Assembly (NCBI GenBank): GCA_945859605.1
Contig: OX243816.1
Coordinates: forward strand, 26,313,699 to 26,377,698
From: Lumbricus rubellus
Lineage: Eukaryota > Annelida > Clitellata > Crassiclitellata > Lumbricidae
DNA length: 64,000 nt
Direction: 5' to 3'
Made by a program: the position numbers and the translations under genes. Under the pieces are notes generated by a model. It did not search any database. It saw only the letters and a list, made by a program, of their open reading frames with translations, and was not told the origin of the DNA. Shown piece by piece: positions 53,659-57,207 of this stretch; the first letter of the stretch is position 1; each line of letters starts with the position of its first letter.

Positions 53659-56600
53659 GGCCACTTCCCAGACAAAATCCACCCAATTTGGTGATGCATA
53701 TCCCCTATACATAATTCCCCCTATGTGCAATTAGCCTGTTTCTGCACTAAATTGACAAAACTTAATAGTCCTTTTTTTCCCCTTTGTCAACAGGGATAAT
53801 GATAATGCCATCAGGGTAAATGCCTGCTGCACGTTTGTTAAAACTGAAATCACAGCTGTCCATGATGGTGATAATTTCAAGGTGTCACATCAAGCCAGCC
53901 ATGCATTACGCATCAACAGCAATTGCTGCATATAAAATTCCAGCAAGTTTCAACAACCTTCACTGATATTACACAAAAATTTGTTCCTCCACTTGAGACG
54001 TTGCAGTTTGCAGATGAAAACCATGTTAGCAAGAAGATTTGACAAACTCGTCTGAGATACTGAAAAGTAGAACTGCCATTCAGCCAATTCAGTGTCTCTA
54101 TTTCAACGCCACTCGAGAATGAATGAAAATAAGTTTCCTAGGAGGAGAAAGCTTTCCGAGCAGCACAATCTCATTGATACACTCAGCACTGCCAGACCAG
54201 ACACACGCGTAGATACTCAAGATAATGCTCCCGCTAGTATTGCTCAAGTGTCGGTTTGTAGATTGGCAATGTCAGCACATCCTTACATTTCAATTACCAC
54301 TGTGTTCAAACAAGGTCAAGATCGGCAGTGACTGCTAAACATACATGTGGCACCTCTGTGCATTCAGCGTAAACTGCAAAGGAGGCAAAGATAACAAAAG
54401 AGAGAGAAACTGATATTCCATGGCTTCTTGCATCAGTGGAAGACTCAAAAGTCACAGTCCATCAAGAAATGAGGGTAACAACGGTAACAGGGAAGCCATC
54501 TCGATGAAGAAGATAAACATAAACATTGAAACGTATAGTCGTATATAATAACAGACATTATTCTGGCAATGCTGTATATTGGTGACAAAGCGAAAAGGTG
54601 ATGGACTGTGGTTGGGTCCTGGCACTATAGTCACAATGGTGATGGTGATGGTTTGGTATAAGACAAGAAGTTGATGACGTTCAGTTGATGCTGAATGGAC
54701 TGCGGAGGAAGACAAATGCACAAAGAAAGGCAACTCAATTGAATCAAGACAGTGGCTCACAGTGCAAAGGGATGAATGTCCAGTTCAATTGTGGCTAGGA
54801 ATCTGTCTTTTCAGTCACCTCATGACAGTTGTATGAACAGAATATTATAGAATATCCTCTATTGTATAACCAAAATTTTGCATTCTGGTATATACATGTT
54901 AAGACCTTTCAAGTTTAGTATAATATTATTATAAAGTCTTGTGTGACAGTTTTGTGACTACATGATTAAATTCCAATTATACATTCAAGTCTAATCAATA
55001 TGATAAGTAATATTTATTGCTGAGACTTGCGTACAACATAGTAATGATTGTTTCCCCAATTACAAAGATTTTTGGCACATAATTTTTTCTTCACAATTGG
55101 AATAGATTGGAAGGGTGCCAGCAAATGATTTTGAACTTTCATTTTTAAGGGCCACACTAGTATACAATGTGCTTAGTGGTACCCTGAAACAATTTGCAAT
55201 ACCAATACTGGATTTACAGTATTCTAATTACAGCAAAGCGTCTATGCTAATTATTATCGTACACAGATCAATTCTTCCTCTATTGCAACATCACTACTAC
55301 AATGTAGACCTCTATTTCAAAGTACCGTATTTTCGCAAATATAACACGCGGGTTATACAAAATTTTACAAACCACGCACCCTACTCGCGTGGTATACTCG
55401 TGGGCGTGTTATACAAATTATTTTTTACACAGCCAACTTTTTTACCAAATTATTTTTAGGTCATGGTCAGGAACTGCTGTAAAAAGTGTTTTTACTTGCA
55501 ATACAAAGGCATGGACGTTGACAAAACGATAGGATATGAAGTCCGACGTCAGTAGAAATATCATTGTTATAAAAATAGATAGTTACAATTGAAAGTATAA
55601 CAAATTGATTCGACCTTAAATATAAAAGTTAAATATTACAGTATATAAATCGTAATTGTCTGTTGTTTTCAATTTTGCAAATGTCGAATGCGGTGAATGC
55701 CATCTCTAAACTCATGTAAAAGTCAGAATTTCCTTTGGCCACACCCACTTTATTTTCGTCAATTGATATATCAAACAATTATTAATTGCTAAATTTATCG
55801 AAACTGTCATCATATGAAACTAAGTACTCAATTAAATGGCGAGTTTTATACAGGAATCTATACCTCCATGTGGTTAGACGAGCGAAAACGGGTGCGTCTT
55901 ATAGTCGGGTGCGTGTTATACAAATCAATTTTTACTCAAATCGCAAAAAGTAGCGGGTTATATTCGGGTGCGTGTTATACACGTGTGCGTGTTATATTCG
56001 CGAAAATACGGTAATGAAGACAATCGGTCTTAATCTTAAGATGAGTGCACTGCTGTGCCGCTAAATTAAGCGTCAGAAATGTATTTCTACACCAACACAA
56101 AATAAGTAATTGAATCAATTCTCACGCTGATCAGCGTTACCCCACACCCCCGTCACCCTCCCTCCCCCCCACGCTGACACGATGCCCTCTTCACCTAATT
56201 TCAGTGTCAATTTTCAGATAATGAAAAGAACAAGAGAAAAATTATACAACTCCTTTCTACATAATCAAGAACTATTGCCTCTATAAAAGCAGCCGTAATG
56301 AACTAATATAGAGTATTAGAGACGTTGTACAGTGCAAAAGTAAATTAATTATAGTACCATATGCCTAAAAAACATTTGTACAGCACGTTCTATAGAATAA
56401 ATATTATATTACGTTTATTTAATTTCATGATTAGAACTATCATTTCATTTCATGATTAGAACTATCATTTCATTTCATGATTAGAACTATCATTTCATTT
56501 CATGATTAGAACTATCATTTCATTTCATGATTAGAACTATCATTTCATTTCATGATTAGAACTATCATTTCATTTCATGATTAGAACTATCATTTCATTT

Positions 56601-57143
56601 CATGATTAGAACTATCCTTTCATTTCATGATTAGAACTATCCTTTCATTTCATGATTAGAACTATCATTTCATTTCATGATTAGAACTATCATTTCATTT
56701 CATGATTAGAACTATCATTTCATTTCATGATTAGAACTATCATTACATTTCAGGATTAGAACTATCATTTCAAAGAGAATGCTGTCTGGCACAGTGGCAC
56801 ACATTACGATAACATTGCCAAAGAACAGTGGATGATTCACATGTGAACTGATTGAAAAATGGTCCATCTCCTCCACACAGTTTCAGATTCAAAGTTCTGC
56901 TTCATGCTTCAAATTCATAATTCCACTGAGTGATTTAATGCATAAATAAAAATCTGGCAAACTGTGTCTCATAATTGCAATGAACTTGATTAGTTAATAT
57001 ATACAGAATTTTTAAAGCATAAACAGAGCAGCAGACATGTAATATAACTTTAATCGCAAAAATTTTAATTTAAAAATTAACTACGGCTCAATTAATATTC
57101 TTACTTACTTCATGATATGTCAGGCAGACCATTTTCGGAGTAA

Positions 57144-57207
<64 letters not shown>

